64,000 nt of DNA, taken from positions 62,001 through 126,000 of the forward strand of contig CADCEC010000002.1 of the NCBI GenBank assembly GCA_902800395.1, written 5' to 3'. Each line of letters starts with the position of its first letter. Within the stretch, counting starts at the first letter, position 1. This document shows, one piece after another, positions 11,743 to 22,134 of the stretch. The notes under the pieces are model-generated. The model did not search any database and was not told the DNA's origin. It worked only from the letters and a program-made list of their open reading frames with translations. This DNA is from an uncultured Bacteroidota bacterium. GTDB taxonomy: Bacteria; Bacteroidota; Bacteroidia; Bacteroidales; P3. The position numbers and the translations under genes were made by a program.

Positions 11743-11785
11743 CCGCCGCAAGGTTTTTCGGGCCTTGCGGCGGTTCCTTTTTTTT
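11743..11785 (+). terminator. Rho-independent terminator of ppdK-rex
   Basis: Perfect 11-bp stem CCGCCGCAAGG (11743-11753) / CCTTGCGGCGG (11763-11773), loop TTTTTCGGG, followed by a T-rich tract. Confidence 0.9.
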
Positions 11786-11867
11786 GGGTTTTTGTGTTCG
11801 ATAAAAAAAATTAAGGTTTAAAGTTTAAGGTTTAAGGTTTAAAGTTTAAAGTGGGGTACGATATGCG

Positions 11868-11900
11868 TTTGATTCATTTAAATTTTATTTTGTATCTTTG
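11868..11900 (+). promoter_or_regulatory. Promoter of the hydrogenase operon
   Basis: TTTG (11868-11871), 21 bp, TATCTTTG (11893-11900): a full Bacteroidetes promoter. The implied leader of about 285 nt consists mostly of GTTTAAA-type repeats and the dispersed 70-bp element, an unusually long repetitive 5' UTR. Confidence 0.75.
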
Positions 11901-11990
11901 CAAAATCCAAGTGAGGGGAAATATGTGCTAAGAAACTGAGGGTTAAAAGTTTAAAGTTTAAAGTTTAAAGTTTAAAGGTTAAAGTTTAAA

Positions 11991-12060
11991 GGTTAAAGAA
12001 TTTTGGAGATAAGGAGATTAGGAGATAAGGAGATAAGACAAATGCATTTGTTGGTGATAA
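11991..12060. repeat. Dispersed 70-bp repeat, copy 1
   Basis: Begins GGTTAAAGAATTTTGGAGAT and ends GTTGGTGATAA. It matches 21915-21983 at every position except one extra T. It holds its own internal GGAGATAA tandem units. Confidence 0.9.
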
Positions 12061-12189
12061 GGTTTAAAGTTTAAGGTTTAAAGTTTAAAGGTTAAAGGTT
12101 AAAGGTTAAAGTTTAAAGGTTAAAGGTTATAGGTTATAGGTTAAAGTTTAAAGGTTAAAGAAATTACTAATTATCAAATATGAAAAGAT

Positions 12190-12489
12190 ATGAATATTAA
12201 GGTATGTGTAGGCAGTTCGTGCCATTTGAAGGGTTCGTACGACGTGATCGAGGCATTCAAGGCGGTGTTGAAGAAATACGACGTGGAGGATGTGGTGGAT
12301 TTGCAAGCCAGCTTCTGCCTGGGACACTGCGCAAAAGGTGTGACGGTGAGCTGCGAGGGCATGGAGGCTGCCGAAAAAGGCCCGCAGGTGGAGCAGACAG
12401 AGGAGGGTTTCATCCTGCATGGAGTGAATGCGGGAAATGTCGAGGAGCTGTTCGCCAAAGAGGTGTTCCCCAAAATCTTCAATGCCTGA
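12190..12489 (+). CDS. Thioredoxin-like [2Fe-2S] ferredoxin (NuoE/HydC-like)
   Basis: 99-aa stand-alone thioredoxin-fold [2Fe-2S] protein of the NuoE/HoxE C-terminal type. The four cluster ligands are visible: CVGSSC at residues 6-11 and CLGHC near 43-47. It is the first gene of the hydrogenase operon, 6 bp before the sensory hydrogenase, and probably transfers electrons to or from it. An ATG 10 bp upstream opens a frame that stops after six codons, so 12190 is the start. Confidence 0.85.
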   Translation: MNIKVCVGSSCHLKGSYDVIEAFKAVLKKYDVEDVVDLQASFCLGHCAKGVTVSCEGMEAAEKGPQVEQTEEGFILHGVNAGNVEELFAKEVFPKIFNA

Positions 12490-12495
12490 TAGCAT

Positions 12496-14247
12496 ATGTC
12501 TGAATACTTGGAATTCAAGCCGGTACAGTGCAAGGACTGCTACCGGTGTTTGCGAGAGTGCCCTGTGAAGGCCATCAATATCAAGGATCATCACGCCCAG
12601 ATTATAGAGGAACATTGCATACTTTGCGGGCATTGCACCAAGGTGTGTCCACAGAAAGCGAAGATAGAGCACAGCGAGCTGCCTGTGGTGCGCGAGCTGC
12701 TGAAGAGCGGAGCCAAGATGGCTGCGACTGTGGCACCGTCGTTTATAAGCAGCCTCGGGCAAGAGGACTTCACCATTCTGCGCATAGCGCTGGCCAAGCT
12801 GGGGTTCGCTATGGCTGAAGAGACTGCTGTGGGGGCACAGGCTGTCACCGAGGAGTACAAGCGCATACTGGCCAATGGCGAAATGAAGAACTTCATCACC
12901 TCGGCCTGTCCTGCCGCCTGTCGCCTCATACAGATGTACTATCCCAAGGCGCTGCCCTATCTGGCTCCCGTCGACTCACCCATGGTGGCGCACGCCAAGA
13001 TGCTGCGCCGCAACGACCCCAGCCTCAAGGTGGTCTTCATTGGCCCATGTATCGCCAAAAAACGCGAGGCCGACGAGCATGGCATCGACGCGGTGCTCAC
13101 CTTCGAGGAGCTGTTGCAGCTCTTCGAGGAGAACGGCATCGACATGCAGAATATCAACCATCTGGCTGTCACTGCTGACAATGCCGGCGCCAATCGGGCC
13201 AAAGCCTATCCTGCCACCCAGGGCATTATCCGTTCGTTCGACGCGCTGCCCCAAGGCTACCGCTATCTGGCTGTGGACGGTATCGATCGTCTGACGGAGG
13301 TGCTGGAGAACATTGAGTCGCTCGATCATACATTTATAGAGATGAACGTATGTCCCGGCGGCTGCATCAACGGTCCCTGCGCCATCGGGATTGAGGGGGG
13401 GGTGATGAAGGCCGAAGCCGACATCAACGCATATGTGGAGCGTGAAATGGCCTCCCGCAAGCACACACCCGCTCCCGAAGTCGGCGTGAGCCTGGCCTAC
13501 GCTCATCCACGTCTCAGGTCCAAGAGCCGTCCCGCCACCGAGAAGGAGATAGAGGATGTGATGCACCGTACCGGCAAGTTCACCAAAGCCGACGAACTTG
13601 ACTGCGGTGCCTGTGGCTATCGTACATGCCGCGAGAAGGCGTGGGCCGTGGTGAACGGCTATGCCGACATCGACATCTGTCTGCCCTATATGCGCAAACG
13701 CGCCGAAAGTCTGGCCGTTGACATCGTGCGTAACTCACCCGAGGGCGTGATGATTGTCGACCCCGACATGAACATCGTCGACATCAACGCTTCTGCCATG
13801 AAAATGCTGGGCTTGGGCGGCACACCCGAGAGTGTCCAGGGACGCCCGTTAGTCGAGAGTTTCCCTCCCATTGAGTTCTACAATGCCTACTCGCAAAAAC
13901 GCCGCACCGAGAATCCATGTCTGCGCATTGCCGCCACAGGTCGCTATGTGAGCCTCACTGTGAGCCTCCTCAGCGAGCAGAACCTGCTCTTTGGCCTGAT
14001 GAAGGACATCTCGGAGCAGGTGAGTTACGACAAGAAACTGGAGAAGGTGCGCACCGACACCCTCGCCACCACCGATGAACTAATCATGAAGCAGATGCGT
14101 GTGGCACAAGAGATTGCCTCACTGCTTGGCGAGACAACTGCCGAAACCAAGGTGGCGCTGTTGAAACTGAAAAAAACTCTCTCCGACGGCCAGGGAGACC
14201 TTGGTGTGGATGGACGGCCTGTCGACTGGAAAACCGCCAAAGTATGA
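12496..14247 (+). CDS. Sensory-type [FeFe] hydrogenase with PAS domain
   Basis: 583 aa: two N-terminal 4Fe-4S clusters (Cys12-Cys22 and Cys41-Cys51 region), a [FeFe] hydrogenase H-cluster domain (about 70-300), an extra Fe-S domain (Cys370, Cys373, Cys378, Cys395) and a PAS domain (about 410-510), ending in a helical segment. H-cluster ligands are present: Cys138 (TSACP), Cys185 (GPCIAKK), Cys286 and Cys290 (NVCPGGC). Position 137 is Ala where catalytic enzymes, including the paralogue at 15410, have the proton-transfer Cys. Fused PAS plus this loss fits the group C (HydS) hydrogenases, thought to sense H2 or redox state. It overlaps the phosphatase gene by 4 bp (ATGA), so the pair is probably coupled in translation and function. 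Confidence 0.9.
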   Translation: MSEYLEFKPVQCKDCYRCLRECPVKAINIKDHHAQIIEEHCILCGHCTKVCPQKAKIEHSELPVVRELLKSGAKMAATVAPSFISSLGQEDFTILRIALAKLGFAMAEETAVGAQAVTEEYKRILANGEMKNFITSACPAACRLIQMYYPKALPYLAPVDSPMVAHAKMLRRNDPSLKVVFIGPCIAKKREADEHGIDAVLTFEELLQLFEENGIDMQNINHLAVTADNAGANRAKAYPATQGIIRSFDALPQGYRYLAVDGIDRLTEVLENIESLDHTFIEMNVCPGGCINGPCAIGIEGGVMKAEADINAYVEREMASRKHTPAPEVGVSLAYAHPRLRSKSRPATEKEIEDVMHRTGKFTKADELDCGACGYRTCREKAWAVVNGYADIDICLPYMRKRAESLAVDIVRNSPEGVMIVDPDMNIVDINASAMKMLGLGGTPESVQGRPLVESFPPIEFYNAYSQKRRTENPCLRIAATGRYVSLTVSLLSEQNLLFGLMKDISEQVSYDKKLEKVRTDTLATTDELIMKQMRVAQEIASLLGETTAETKVALLKLKKTLSDGQGDLGVDGRPVDWKTAKV

Positions 14248-15407
14248 AACAGCTTTGCGTTGAATATGGATATACCTCGTTGAACCACTACGGTGAGGAA
14301 CTCTGTGGCGATAACGTGGAGATGACCTCGGATGGTGAGTGGACCACCTTGGTGCTGGCCGACGGGTTGGGTAGCGGCGTGAAAGCCAATATTCTCTCCA
14401 CGCTCACCAGCAAGATTCTCTGCACCATGGTGGCCGGTGGCGCTGACCTGGAGGACTGTGTTTCGACCATCATCCAGACGCTCCCCGTCTGCAAGGAACG
14501 TGGCGTGGCCTACAGCACCTTTTCCATCATCCATGTGAACAACGAGGGTAGGGGACACCTCTTCGAGTTCGACAACCCCGAGGCTGTTTGGTACCATCAC
14601 AGACACACTTGCGACTTTCCCCGCACGGAGATGAGTGTTTTCGACAAGCGCGTCTTTGTTACCGAGCTTCAGCTCGACGAGGGTGACATGGTTTTTGTCA
14701 TGAGCGACGGCACCATTCATGCCGGCATTGGACAGATGCTCAACTTCGGCTGGCAGCGCAAGGAAATCATGGAGCACCTCGACCACAGCATCGACGCCCA
14801 CATGTCAGCCCGCGCTGCAGCATGTCTGCTGGCGTCGGCCTGCAACGACCTTTATCTCGACCGTCCTGGCGACGATACCACCGTGGCAGCCATCCGCATG
14901 ACGCCCCGTTGCGAGGTGCATATAATGGTTGGCCCGCCGGTGGACAAAGAACGCGACGCCGAGTATGTGCATCAGTTTATGACAGGAGCCGACAAACGCA
15001 TCGTCTGCGGTGGAACCACCTCGCAAGTGGTGGCTCGTTGCCTCGACCGAAAGCTCAAGACCAGCTTCGATTTCCCCGACAAGGAGGTACCTCCCATAGG
15101 ATTCATCGACGGCATCGACCTCGTCACCGAGGGTGTTATCACCCTGCGCCGTCTGCTCTCCCTGTCGGAGAAATATGTTTCGGTCAAGGACCTCTCGCCC
15201 AAGACCTACGCCAAGAAGGACGGCGGCTCGTTGTTGGCCAATATCATCTTCGAGGAGGCCACTCACCTCGTTTTCTTCGTCGGACAGAATGTCAACGCCG
15301 CCCACCAGGGGCTGGATATTGATATCACCATGAAACTTAAGCTCGTCGAACATCTGGCCGCAAACCTCCGCGAGATGGGTAAACAGGTAACCGTAAATTA
15401 TGATTAA
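14244..15407 (+). CDS. SpoIIE/PPM-type serine phosphatase
   Basis: Metal-dependent protein phosphatase of the SpoIIE family, 387 aa. Metal-binding and catalytic motifs: GDN at 22-24, ADGLGSG with Asp40, SDG with Asp155, PGDDTT with Asp210/Asp211. The catalytic domain ends near 220; the remaining 165 residues are an extra domain I do not recognise. It lies between the PAS-containing hydrogenase and the catalytic hydrogenase. The inference is that the H2/redox signal is passed on as dephosphorylation of an unknown protein, perhaps an anti-sigma antagonist or other regulator. Confidence 0.85.
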   Translation: MKQLCVEYGYTSLNHYGEELCGDNVEMTSDGEWTTLVLADGLGSGVKANILSTLTSKILCTMVAGGADLEDCVSTIIQTLPVCKERGVAYSTFSIIHVNNEGRGHLFEFDNPEAVWYHHRHTCDFPRTEMSVFDKRVFVTELQLDEGDMVFVMSDGTIHAGIGQMLNFGWQRKEIMEHLDHSIDAHMSARAAACLLASACNDLYLDRPGDDTTVAAIRMTPRCEVHIMVGPPVDKERDAEYVHQFMTGADKRIVCGGTTSQVVARCLDRKLKTSFDFPDKEVPPIGFIDGIDLVTEGVITLRRLLSLSEKYVSVKDLSPKTYAKKDGGSLLANIIFEEATHLVFFVGQNVNAAHQGLDIDITMKLKLVEHLAANLREMGKQVTVNYD

Positions 15408-15409
15408 AT

Positions 15410-16867
15410 ATGGAACAGAAACTTTTCGATACCAACGTACAATGGATTAAGTACAAAGTCCTTAAGGAAGTCATCCGCCGCGCCTACGAGGGCGGTCTCG
15501 ACGACGCCTATCTCGACATACCCAAGATCATCAGTCCTGGTCCCAAGTCGGAACTCAACTGTTGCATCTATAAGGAGCGTGCCATTGTCCAGGAGCGTAT
15601 CCATATGGCTATGGGTGGCGACAAGTCGAACCCCAACCCCGTGCAGGTGATGGAGACCGCCTGTGACGAGTGCCCCGCCGCCGGTATGCTGGTCACTGAG
15701 GCCTGTCGTGGCTGCATGATGCACTCCTGCAAGGAGGTCTGTCCCAAAGGTGCTATCACCATCGTCAACCACCGCTGCCATATTGATAAGGAGAAGTGCA
15801 TCGAGTGCGGCAAATGTGCCGCAGCCTGCCCCTATAGTGCTATCATTGCACAGAAGCGTCCCTGCATCAAGAGTTGCAAGCCCAAAGCGCTCTCCATCCG
15901 CCCCGAGGACGACAAGGCCGTCATCGACAATGACAAGTGTATCTCCTGCGGCGCCTGCGTGGTGAGCTGCCCCTTCGGTGCCATCACCGACCGCTCGTTG
16001 GTGCTCGACATCATCGACATGCTGAAGCAGTCGGAAGACAATAGTCGCTACCGCGTCTATGCTGTCATCGCTCCCGCTATCGTTGGCCAGTGCCGCTTTG
16101 GACGCATCGAGCAGGTCGTTACCGCCATCAAGCGCCTGGGATTTCATCAGGTTGTCGAGGCTGCCCTCGGCGCCGACATCACCCTCTACAACGAAGCCCG
16201 CGAGTTCCAGCACAAAGCCTCCGAGAGCGATAGTCCCGTGATGACCACTTCTTGCTGCCCCGCCTTCGTGCGGTTCATCGAGACCAATTTCCCCGAATTC
16301 AAGGATGCCATCTCCACCTCGCCTTCGCCCATGATTACCACCGCCCGCCTCATCAAGCGTAGCGACCCCACCGCCAAGGTGGTCTTCATCGGACCCTGCG
16401 CCGCCAAGAAATTCGAGTATACGCTCGAAAAGACTGGTGGAATGATAGATAGCGTAATGAGTTTCGAGGAGCTGCAAGCATTCCTCGACGCCCGTGGCAT
16501 CGACACCACCCAGTGCGAGGACACCTTCCTCGACAACGCCTCTTTCTATGGTCGCATCTTTGCCAAGAGCGGTGGCATTGCACAGGGTGTAGCCCATGTG
16601 GCCGAGAAGTTTGGTATTGAGGGAGTGAAGCCTGTGGTGATGAACGGCATCGACCAGTGCCGTCAGCATCTCGCCCTGCTCCGCGCCAAGAAGGAGACCG
16701 CCAACTTCTTCGAGGGTATGGCATGTGACGGCGGCTGTGTCGGTGGTCCGCTGAGCATCACTCGTTCTCCGAAGAACGTCTTCGACGTCGACCAGTATGG
16801 CAACTCTGCCAAAGAAAAAGACATCGATGGCTCAGTAGCTCTCTATCAGATGACTCTCAGCAAATAA
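15410..16867 (+). CDS. hydA: [FeFe] hydrogenase, monomeric, group B-like
   Basis: Catalytic hydrogenase that disposes of reductant as H2 (or takes it up), 485 aa. The N-terminal region is cysteine-rich with several 4Fe-4S clusters: CDECPAAG...CRGCMMHSC (85-107), CIECGKCAAACP (130-141) and CISCGACVVSCP (177-188). The H-cluster domain has TSCCPAF (280-286; Cys282 proton-transfer type, Cys283 ligand), FIGPCAAKK (Cys330) and GMACDGGC (Cys439, Cys443). Follows the phosphatase by 2 bp and ends at a strong terminator. No hydE, hydF or hydG maturase is in the window. Confidence 0.93.
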   Translation: MEQKLFDTNVQWIKYKVLKEVIRRAYEGGLDDAYLDIPKIISPGPKSELNCCIYKERAIVQERIHMAMGGDKSNPNPVQVMETACDECPAAGMLVTEACRGCMMHSCKEVCPKGAITIVNHRCHIDKEKCIECGKCAAACPYSAIIAQKRPCIKSCKPKALSIRPEDDKAVIDNDKCISCGACVVSCPFGAITDRSLVLDIIDMLKQSEDNSRYRVYAVIAPAIVGQCRFGRIEQVVTAIKRLGFHQVVEAALGADITLYNEAREFQHKASESDSPVMTTSCCPAFVRFIETNFPEFKDAISTSPSPMITTARLIKRSDPTAKVVFIGPCAAKKFEYTLEKTGGMIDSVMSFEELQAFLDARGIDTTQCEDTFLDNASFYGRIFAKSGGIAQGVAHVAEKFGIEGVKPVVMNGIDQCRQHLALLRAKKETANFFEGMACDGGCVGGPLSITRSPKNVFDVDQYGNSAKEKDIDGSVALYQMTLSK

Positions 16868-16887
16868 TCATTTTAATAGATTAATGG

Positions 16888-16930
16888 TAAACCATATCGT
16901 TTTTCATTCGATATGGTTTATTTTTTTTTG
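16888..16930 (+). terminator. Terminator of the hydrogenase operon
   Basis: Perfect 12-bp stem TAAACCATATCG (16888-16899) / CGATATGGTTTA (16909-16920), 9-nt loop, then a run of T. Confidence 0.92.
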
Positions 16931-16983
16931 ATATTTTTAACAAAAAATATCGATAAAAAAAGTACGAATCAAAGAAAAAGTTG

Positions 16984-16991
16984 TATATTTG
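16984..16991 (+). promoter_or_regulatory. Promoter -7 element of aspA
   Basis: TATATTTG followed by C, 77 bp before the aspA start; no clear TTTG at -33. Confidence 0.55.
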
Positions 16992-17068
16992 CATCATCAT
17001 AAAGATAAAATAAAATACAATTAATATTAGGTTATCAACGTTTTAGGATTAATAATTAAAGTAAAAAA

Positions 17069-18484
17069 ATGGAAAAAAAACATAATTTCCGCACAGAAAG
17101 TGACCTCCTTGGTTCTAAGGAGGTTCCGACCGAAGCATTATACGGCGTACAGACTTCCCGCGCCATGGAGAATTTCCACATCAGCTGCCAGCTGCTGAGC
17201 AACTACCACAACTTTATCCGCGGCATGGCCATCACCAAGAAGGCCGCCGCCATGGCGAACGTCGAGGTTGAGATGATTACCAAGGAGCAGGGCGACGCCA
17301 TCATGTGGGCCTGCGACCAGCTGATCGAGGGCAAGTACCACGACCAGTTCCCCATCGATATGATTCAGGGCGGTGCCGGCACCAGCACCAACATGGCCGC
17401 CAACGAGGTCATCGCCAACCTGGCCCTCGAGCGCATGGGCCACCAGCGCGGCGAGTACCAGTACTGCTCGCCCAACGACGTGGTGAACGCCAGCCAGAGC
17501 ACCAACGACGCCTATCCCTGCGCCATCCACATGGCACTGGCCCTTGAGCACCTGGAGTTCATGCCCCACCTGGAGCAGATGATTGCCGCCCTCGACAAGA
17601 AGCGCGAGGAGTTCAAGGATGTCGTCAAGATGGGCCGCACGCAGCTGCAGGATGCCGTGCCCATGACCCTCGGACAGACCTTCGGTGCCTTCGCCGACTC
17701 GCTGCGCGGCGAATATAAGAATCTGCGCGCTACTGCCGACGAGTTCCTCGTGGTGAACATGGGCGCAACCGCCATCGGCACCGGCATCTGCTCCAAGCCC
17801 GGCTACAGCGAGGCTTGCATCAAGGCCCTGCGCAAGATTACCGGTTGGAACATCACGCTGGCCGACAACCTCATCGAGGCCACCAGCGCCACAACCTGCA
17901 TGATTGCCTACAGCGCCGCCATGAAGCGCCTGGCCATCAAGACCAACAAGATTTGCAACGACCTGCGCCTCCTCTCCAGCGGTCCCCGCTGCGGCCTCAA
18001 CGAGATACACCTGCCTGAGCGCCAACCCGGTTCAAGCATCATGCCCGGCAAGGTGAACCCCGTCATCCCTGAGGTGATGAATCAGGTGTGCTACCGCGTC
18101 ATCGGCAACGACATGACCATCAGCCTCGCTTCCGACAACGGCCAGCTGGAGCTCAACGTCATGGAGCCCGTCATCGCCTACACGCTCTTTGAGAGCATCC
18201 ACCTGCTGGAGAACGGCTTCGATACCCTCCGCACCCTCTGTATCGACGGCATACGCGCCAACAAGGAGCGCTGCCGCGAACTGGTGGAGCACTCTATCGG
18301 CATCGTTACCATGCTCAACCCCATCATCGGCTACAAAACCTCGACCAAGATCGCCAAGGAGGCCTCGGAGACGGGCCGCGGCGTGTATGAGCTGGTGCTC
18401 GAGCACAAGCTCCTCACAAAGGAACAGCTGGACGAAATCCTCAAACCCGAGAACATGCTCCAGCCTGTGGAACTGAAGTTTTGA
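17069..18484 (+). CDS. aspA: Aspartate ammonia-lyase
   Basis: Deaminates aspartate to fumarate, feeding fumarate respiration. 471 aa of the fumarase/aspartase superfamily. The N-terminus (ESDLLGSKEVPTEALYG) is the AspA form rather than FumC. The signature loop GSSIMPGKVNP lies at about 321-331, with SQSTNDAYP and MGRTQLQDAVP as other superfamily regions. Monocistronic, with its own promoter and terminator. Class II fumarase is the alternative but is less likely. Confidence 0.93.
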   Translation: MEKKHNFRTESDLLGSKEVPTEALYGVQTSRAMENFHISCQLLSNYHNFIRGMAITKKAAAMANVEVEMITKEQGDAIMWACDQLIEGKYHDQFPIDMIQGGAGTSTNMAANEVIANLALERMGHQRGEYQYCSPNDVVNASQSTNDAYPCAIHMALALEHLEFMPHLEQMIAALDKKREEFKDVVKMGRTQLQDAVPMTLGQTFGAFADSLRGEYKNLRATADEFLVVNMGATAIGTGICSKPGYSEACIKALRKITGWNITLADNLIEATSATTCMIAYSAAMKRLAIKTNKICNDLRLLSSGPRCGLNEIHLPERQPGSSIMPGKVNPVIPEVMNQVCYRVIGNDMTISLASDNGQLELNVMEPVIAYTLFESIHLLENGFDTLRTLCIDGIRANKERCRELVEHSIGIVTMLNPIIGYKTSTKIAKEASETGRGVYELVLEHKLLTKEQLDEILKPENMLQPVELKF

Positions 18485-18504
18485 TTTGGATTGATATTAT
18501 AGTG

Positions 18505-18533
18505 ACGGCAACTTCGGTTGCCGTTTTTTTTTG
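18505..18533 (+). terminator. Terminator of aspA
   Basis: Stem ACGGCAAC (18505-18512) / GTTGCCGT (18517-18524) with a UUCG tetraloop, followed by T8. Confidence 0.93.
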
Positions 18534-18561
18534 TTTGTTTTAAAAAAAAGGTGTATCTTTG
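18530..18561 (+). promoter_or_regulatory. Promoter of pckA
   Basis: TTTG (18530-18533, inside the T tract of the aspA terminator), 20 bp, TATCTTTG (18554-18561). The leader is about 80 nt. Confidence 0.7.
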
Positions 18562-18647
18562 CAGTTCAATGTTGGTGTGAAATGTAGAGAATTAATTGAG
18601 CATCAATTATATAATTATAGATTAAAAACAATAAAAATTGATAAACT

Positions 18648-20270
<1,623 letters not shown>

Positions 20271-20317
20271 CGGTTAAAGGTTAATGGTTAACGGTTAATG
20301 GTTAATGGTTAACGGTG
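20271..20317. repeat. GGTTAAT/GGTTAAC array after pckA
   Basis: About six tandem heptamers of the form GGTTAAT, GGTTAAC or GGTTAAA between the pckA stop and the next gene. Confidence 0.85.
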
Positions 20318-20328
20318 AATAAAGAGAT

Positions 20329-21852
20329 ATGAAGAATAGAAAAGTCGCCATTGTTCTGGCCTTGATGGCTTTAGTTGCTTTCCCGGTGAAGGCGCAGGAT
20401 TTTGCTGTGCGCCTGAACAGTGGCGACTCGCTCTTCTTCGAAATTACCGATGCTCAGCGCCTCCATGTCACTGTGGTGCCTCCCAGCGACGATGGTACCG
20501 ACTACTATAAAGGACATCAGAAAATATCTGGTGTGCTGGTCATCCCTGCGACGGTGAGTCATGAGGAACAGTCGTATACCGTGACTGCCATCGGTGAGCG
20601 TGCGTTCTCTGGATGTACGGAGGTACGTATGGTATCCATCCCGCCGACGGTCACCACTATCGGTTCCTATGCCTTTTACGGTTGTGTGGGTATAGGAGAC
20701 CCTGTAGTTATCGGAGAGAATGTGACCCGAGTGGGGCTTTCGGCATTCTACGGTTGTGCGCAGTTGCCTGCGGTAGTCTTCAAGGCACGACGCTGCATGT
20801 TTATGGGGGGTTCGCTGGCCACTGCCGTATTCGGAAACTGTGGGCGGCTGACGAAGGTTACTATAGGCGAGGGGGTGACACGCATTCCGGACTACGCTTT
20901 CTGCGGTGCCGACGGACTATCGAACACAGTGGTTCTGCCGGAGTCGTTGGAGTATATCGGAGAATATGCTTTCTCGTTCTGCAGCAAGATGGGGGGCGAG
21001 GTGGTCATTCCGGATGGAGTGACAACCATTGGAGAATGTGCTTACAACCAGTGCCACGCACTCACGTCGTTGACGCTGGGGGCCGCTGTTGACACCATAG
21101 GCAGCCGTGCTTTCTACAAGTGCATAGGGCTTCGCACGGTGATGGTGCGCACCACCACCCCCCCGAGGATGGAAAGTTCCACGTTCTCGAGCCTTTCCAA
21201 AACGCCATCGGTCAGCATTCCCTGCGTGAGCAAAACACTGTATGAGAAGGATGCCACATGGAGTCAGCTGGCGGCTTTCAAGACTCACGGCAGTTGTTCC
21301 TTTACAGTAGAAGCCGATGTGGTTTCTGCTGCAGAGGCACAGGTGTTGGGAAGCGGCAGTTACAAGTATGGTGACAGCGTGACACTCGTTGTGGCTCCCG
21401 CTGCCGGATATGCTTTTGTTGGTTGGAGTGACGGCAACAAAGAGAACCCGCGTATGTTTATCGCTCGTGACGATTTGAAAGTGAGTGCGCTGACGCGTTC
21501 TACCAAGCCCGTCACGGAGAAAGAAACCATCTATCGGGTAGATACGGTCTTCAGCGAGGGCATGAAGGTGATACACGATACGGTGGACATTTTCACCACC
21601 TCGCAGCCTGTGGACGCCTCGGGGGAGACCATTGCCTTTGATAGCGCCCAGAAACGTGTCGTCTGGAATTTTTCCGAAGGGGAACGGATGCTCACCCTGA
21701 TGGTGTTCAATGCCAGCGGAGAATGCATATATCGTACCGACAATGTCAACGGAAAACTGAAAATGCAGCGTTTCCCTACAGGCAATTATTTTGTTCGTGT
21801 GGAAACGGTGCGTCGCACTCTCAACTATCGCTTTTTTATGAATAACGAATAA
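20329..21852 (+). CDS. Secreted BspA-like leucine-rich repeat protein
   Basis: 507 aa with a signal peptide (about 1-22, ending VKAQ). Residues about 60-290 form BspA/LRR_5-type repeats (for example AIGERAFSGCTEVRMVSIP and TTIGSYAFYGC). Next is an InlB-B-repeat-like segment (GDSVTLVVAPAAGYAFVGWS, about 350-370), then a long C-terminal part ending in a beta domain with PTGNYFVRVE, which resembles type IX secretion (Por) sorting domains. Likely a surface or secreted adhesin; the ligand is unknown. The C-terminal sorting call is tentative. Confidence 0.8.
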   Translation: MKNRKVAIVLALMALVAFPVKAQDFAVRLNSGDSLFFEITDAQRLHVTVVPPSDDGTDYYKGHQKISGVLVIPATVSHEEQSYTVTAIGERAFSGCTEVRMVSIPPTVTTIGSYAFYGCVGIGDPVVIGENVTRVGLSAFYGCAQLPAVVFKARRCMFMGGSLATAVFGNCGRLTKVTIGEGVTRIPDYAFCGADGLSNTVVLPESLEYIGEYAFSFCSKMGGEVVIPDGVTTIGECAYNQCHALTSLTLGAAVDTIGSRAFYKCIGLRTVMVRTTTPPRMESSTFSSLSKTPSVSIPCVSKTLYEKDATWSQLAAFKTHGSCSFTVEADVVSAAEAQVLGSGSYKYGDSVTLVVAPAAGYAFVGWSDGNKENPRMFIARDDLKVSALTRSTKPVTEKETIYRVDTVFSEGMKVIHDTVDIFTTSQPVDASGETIAFDSAQKRVVWNFSEGERMLTLMVFNASGECIYRTDNVNGKLKMQRFPTGNYFVRVETVRRTLNYRFFMNNE

Positions 21853-21857
21853 ATATG

Positions 21858-22092
21858 GGTTTAAAGTTTAAAGTTTAAGGTTTAAAGTTTAAAGTTTAAA
21901 GTTTAAAGGTTATAGGTTAAAGAATTTTGGAGATAAGGAGATTAGGAGATAAGGAGATAAGACAAATGCATTGTTGGTGATAAAGTTTAAAGGTTATAGG
22001 TTAAAGTTTAAAGTTTAAAGTTTAAAGGTTATGGGTTATAGGTTAAAGACTAGTTAAGAGTTAAGAGTTAAGAGTTAAAAGTTAAAAGAAAA
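21858..22092. repeat. Repeat field upstream of gcvP
   Basis: Tandem GTTTAAA, GGTTATA and GTTAAGA units filling the gap before gcvP, with the second copy of the 70-bp dispersed repeat inside. No TAnnTTTG promoter was recognised here. Confidence 0.9.
21915..21983. repeat. Dispersed 70-bp repeat, copy 2
   Basis: Same sequence as 11991-12060 except for one missing T in the ATGCATT(T)G segment. Confidence 0.9.
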
Positions 22093-22134
22093 GAAAAGTA
22101 AGATAAGAAAGAATTAATAATATTGTTAGTAATT

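Larger units (their letters stand above)
11681..12163. repeat. Intergenic repeat field of GTTTAAA-type arrays
   Basis: The 525-bp gap between rex and the hydrogenase operon is largely built of tandem heptamers GTTTAAA/GTTTAAG/GGTTAAA (main blocks about 11681-11711, 11814-11853, 11943-11998, 12060-12163). Interspersed in it are a rho-independent terminator, a promoter and a 70-bp dispersed repeat. No coding frame of note. There are no unique spacers between units, so it is not a CRISPR. Confidence 0.9.

Noticed and set aside
11681-12163. Possible CRISPR array
   Set aside because: Units are 7 bp, directly adjacent, with no unique spacers and no cas genes.
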